Shown here piece after piece: positions 63,464 to 64,000 of a DNA stretch of 64,000 bases (positions are counted from its first letter, which is position 1; every line of letters starts with the position of its first letter). The position numbers were made by a program, and so were the translations under genes. The notes below the pieces were generated by a model, which saw nothing but the letters and a program-made list of their open reading frames with translations, searched no databases and had not been told where the DNA came from. This DNA is from Duganella sp. 1224 (GTDB taxonomy: Bacteria; Pseudomonadota; Gammaproteobacteria; Burkholderiales; Burkholderiaceae_D). The stretch spans positions 1,364,001-1,428,000 of the forward strand of contig NZ_JACBYS010000001.1 in the NCBI RefSeq assembly GCF_013408245.1. Reading direction: 5' to 3'.

Positions 63464-63473
63464 GACCCACTCC

Positions 63474-64000
63474 TCATCGATGCCATAACGCCAGCGCCTT
63501 GCGCGCTGCCAGCGTGCACTCGTCCGCCAGCGCGTGGCGGACGTAATGGATGGCCGCCAGCCACGTCAGCAAGCACACCAGCGACGCCATCAGCAGTTGC
63601 GCCAGCGCGTGCCCGTCCGGCTGCCACAGCCGTACCATCGCCGCGCTGGACAGGCACAGCGCGGCCACCGCGCCGCTGCGCCGGCTCGCCGCCAGCAATG
63701 CTGTCCAGCGCAAGCCGACCAGGCGATATAGATACACATACGTCAGGCCGCTGCGGAACGCCGCGCCCACCACCACCGCCCAGCCCACCCAGGTCAGCCC
63801 GAACGGCGCCGCGACCAGCACGGCGAACACCCGCACCGGCACCGCCATCGCATCCAGCCGCGCCAGCGCCCTCACCTCGCCCATGGCCACAAATAAATAG
63901 CGCGCCATGCTGAACATGCTATACAGCGCCGAGGCGATGCAGATGACGCGGATCAAGGGCACGGCTGCATCCCACTGGCCGCCGTACAGCACCCGCACCA
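63474..64000 (-). CDS. Polysaccharide flippase (Wzx/MOP superfamily), C-terminal part only
   Basis: The last 174 or so residues of a membrane protein whose start lies beyond the right edge. YGGQWDAAVPLIRVICIASALYSMF followed by several spans (FAVLVAAPFGLTWVGWAVVVGAAF, LLMASLVCLLTWLAAIHYV) is typical of the C-terminal half of lipopolysaccharide/teichuronic-type flippases. It would move lipid-linked repeat units to the periplasm for the Wzy-like protein. The assignment rests on this part only. Confidence 0.75.
   Translation of the reverse strand, partial: VRVLYGGQWDAAVPLIRVICIASALYSMFSMARYLFVAMGEVRALARLDAMAVPVRVFAVLVAAPFGLTWVGWAVVVGAAFRSGLTYVYLYRLVGLRWTALLAASRRSGAVAALCLSSAAMVRLWQPDGHALAQLLMASLVCLLTWLAAIHYVRHALADECTLAARKALALWHR

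Overview
This window is GC-rich, densely packed chromosomal DNA. It has the mark of a betaproteobacterium of the order Burkholderiales, most like the Massilia/Duganella/Janthinobacterium group of Oxalobacteraceae. The support is gene content: a type VI secretion (T6SS) cluster, an Anbu proteasome-homologue operon and a large exosortase A (XrtA/PEP-CTERM) exopolysaccharide cluster. The genus is an inference; no rRNA or tRNA gene is visible.

Region 1 (1-17303, minus strand) is a T6SS operon read right to left: tssA, tssB, tssC, hcp, tssE, tssF, tssG, clpV, a GNAT-like gene, a small gene with a CNF/CheD-type LTGC...H signature, vgrG, an FHA protein, tssK and a tssL-OmpA fusion cut by the left edge. 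tssM and tssJ are not in the window. The two genes between clpV and vgrG are the best cargo, immunity or adaptor candidates.

Region 2 (17471-21870) holds an ECF sigma/RskA-type anti-sigma pair divergent from the T6SS, a PP2C phosphatase, a small exported protein, a DUF455 ferritin-like protein and a frameshifted membrane-protein gene.

Region 3 (21989-27909) holds a PRC-barrel protein, then the four-gene Anbu module (circularly permuted ATP-grasp, alpha-E, transglutaminase, Anbu protease) with a near-consensus sigma-54 site in front, then an orphan HPt protein and a small lipoprotein with a good sigma-70 promoter.

Region 4 (27980-33434) holds a LysR regulator and the conserved PrkA kinase - YeaH - SpoVR stress operon.

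Region 5 (33391-64000) is the exopolysaccharide locus. It supplies nucleotide sugars (TviB/TviC-like UDP-GlcNAc dehydrogenase and 4-epimerase, WecB 2-epimerase), glycosyltransferases, a Wzy-like polymerase, a partial Wzx-like flippase, chain-length, kinase, export and outer-membrane proteins, modification enzymes (deacetylase, FemAB, amidotransferase, MBOAT plus SGNH acetylation pair, methyltransferase), exosortase A fused to EpsI, the PrsT TPR lipoprotein and a FeeM-like N-acyltransferase. Two features stand out: a glycosyltransferase fused to a CapK/PaaK-type adenylate-forming domain, and the apparent absence of the XrtA-associated AAA ATPase usually found between the outer-membrane protein and wecB. 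Genes are mostly joined by ATGA-type overlaps, and four convergent gene pairs overlap at their 3' ends.
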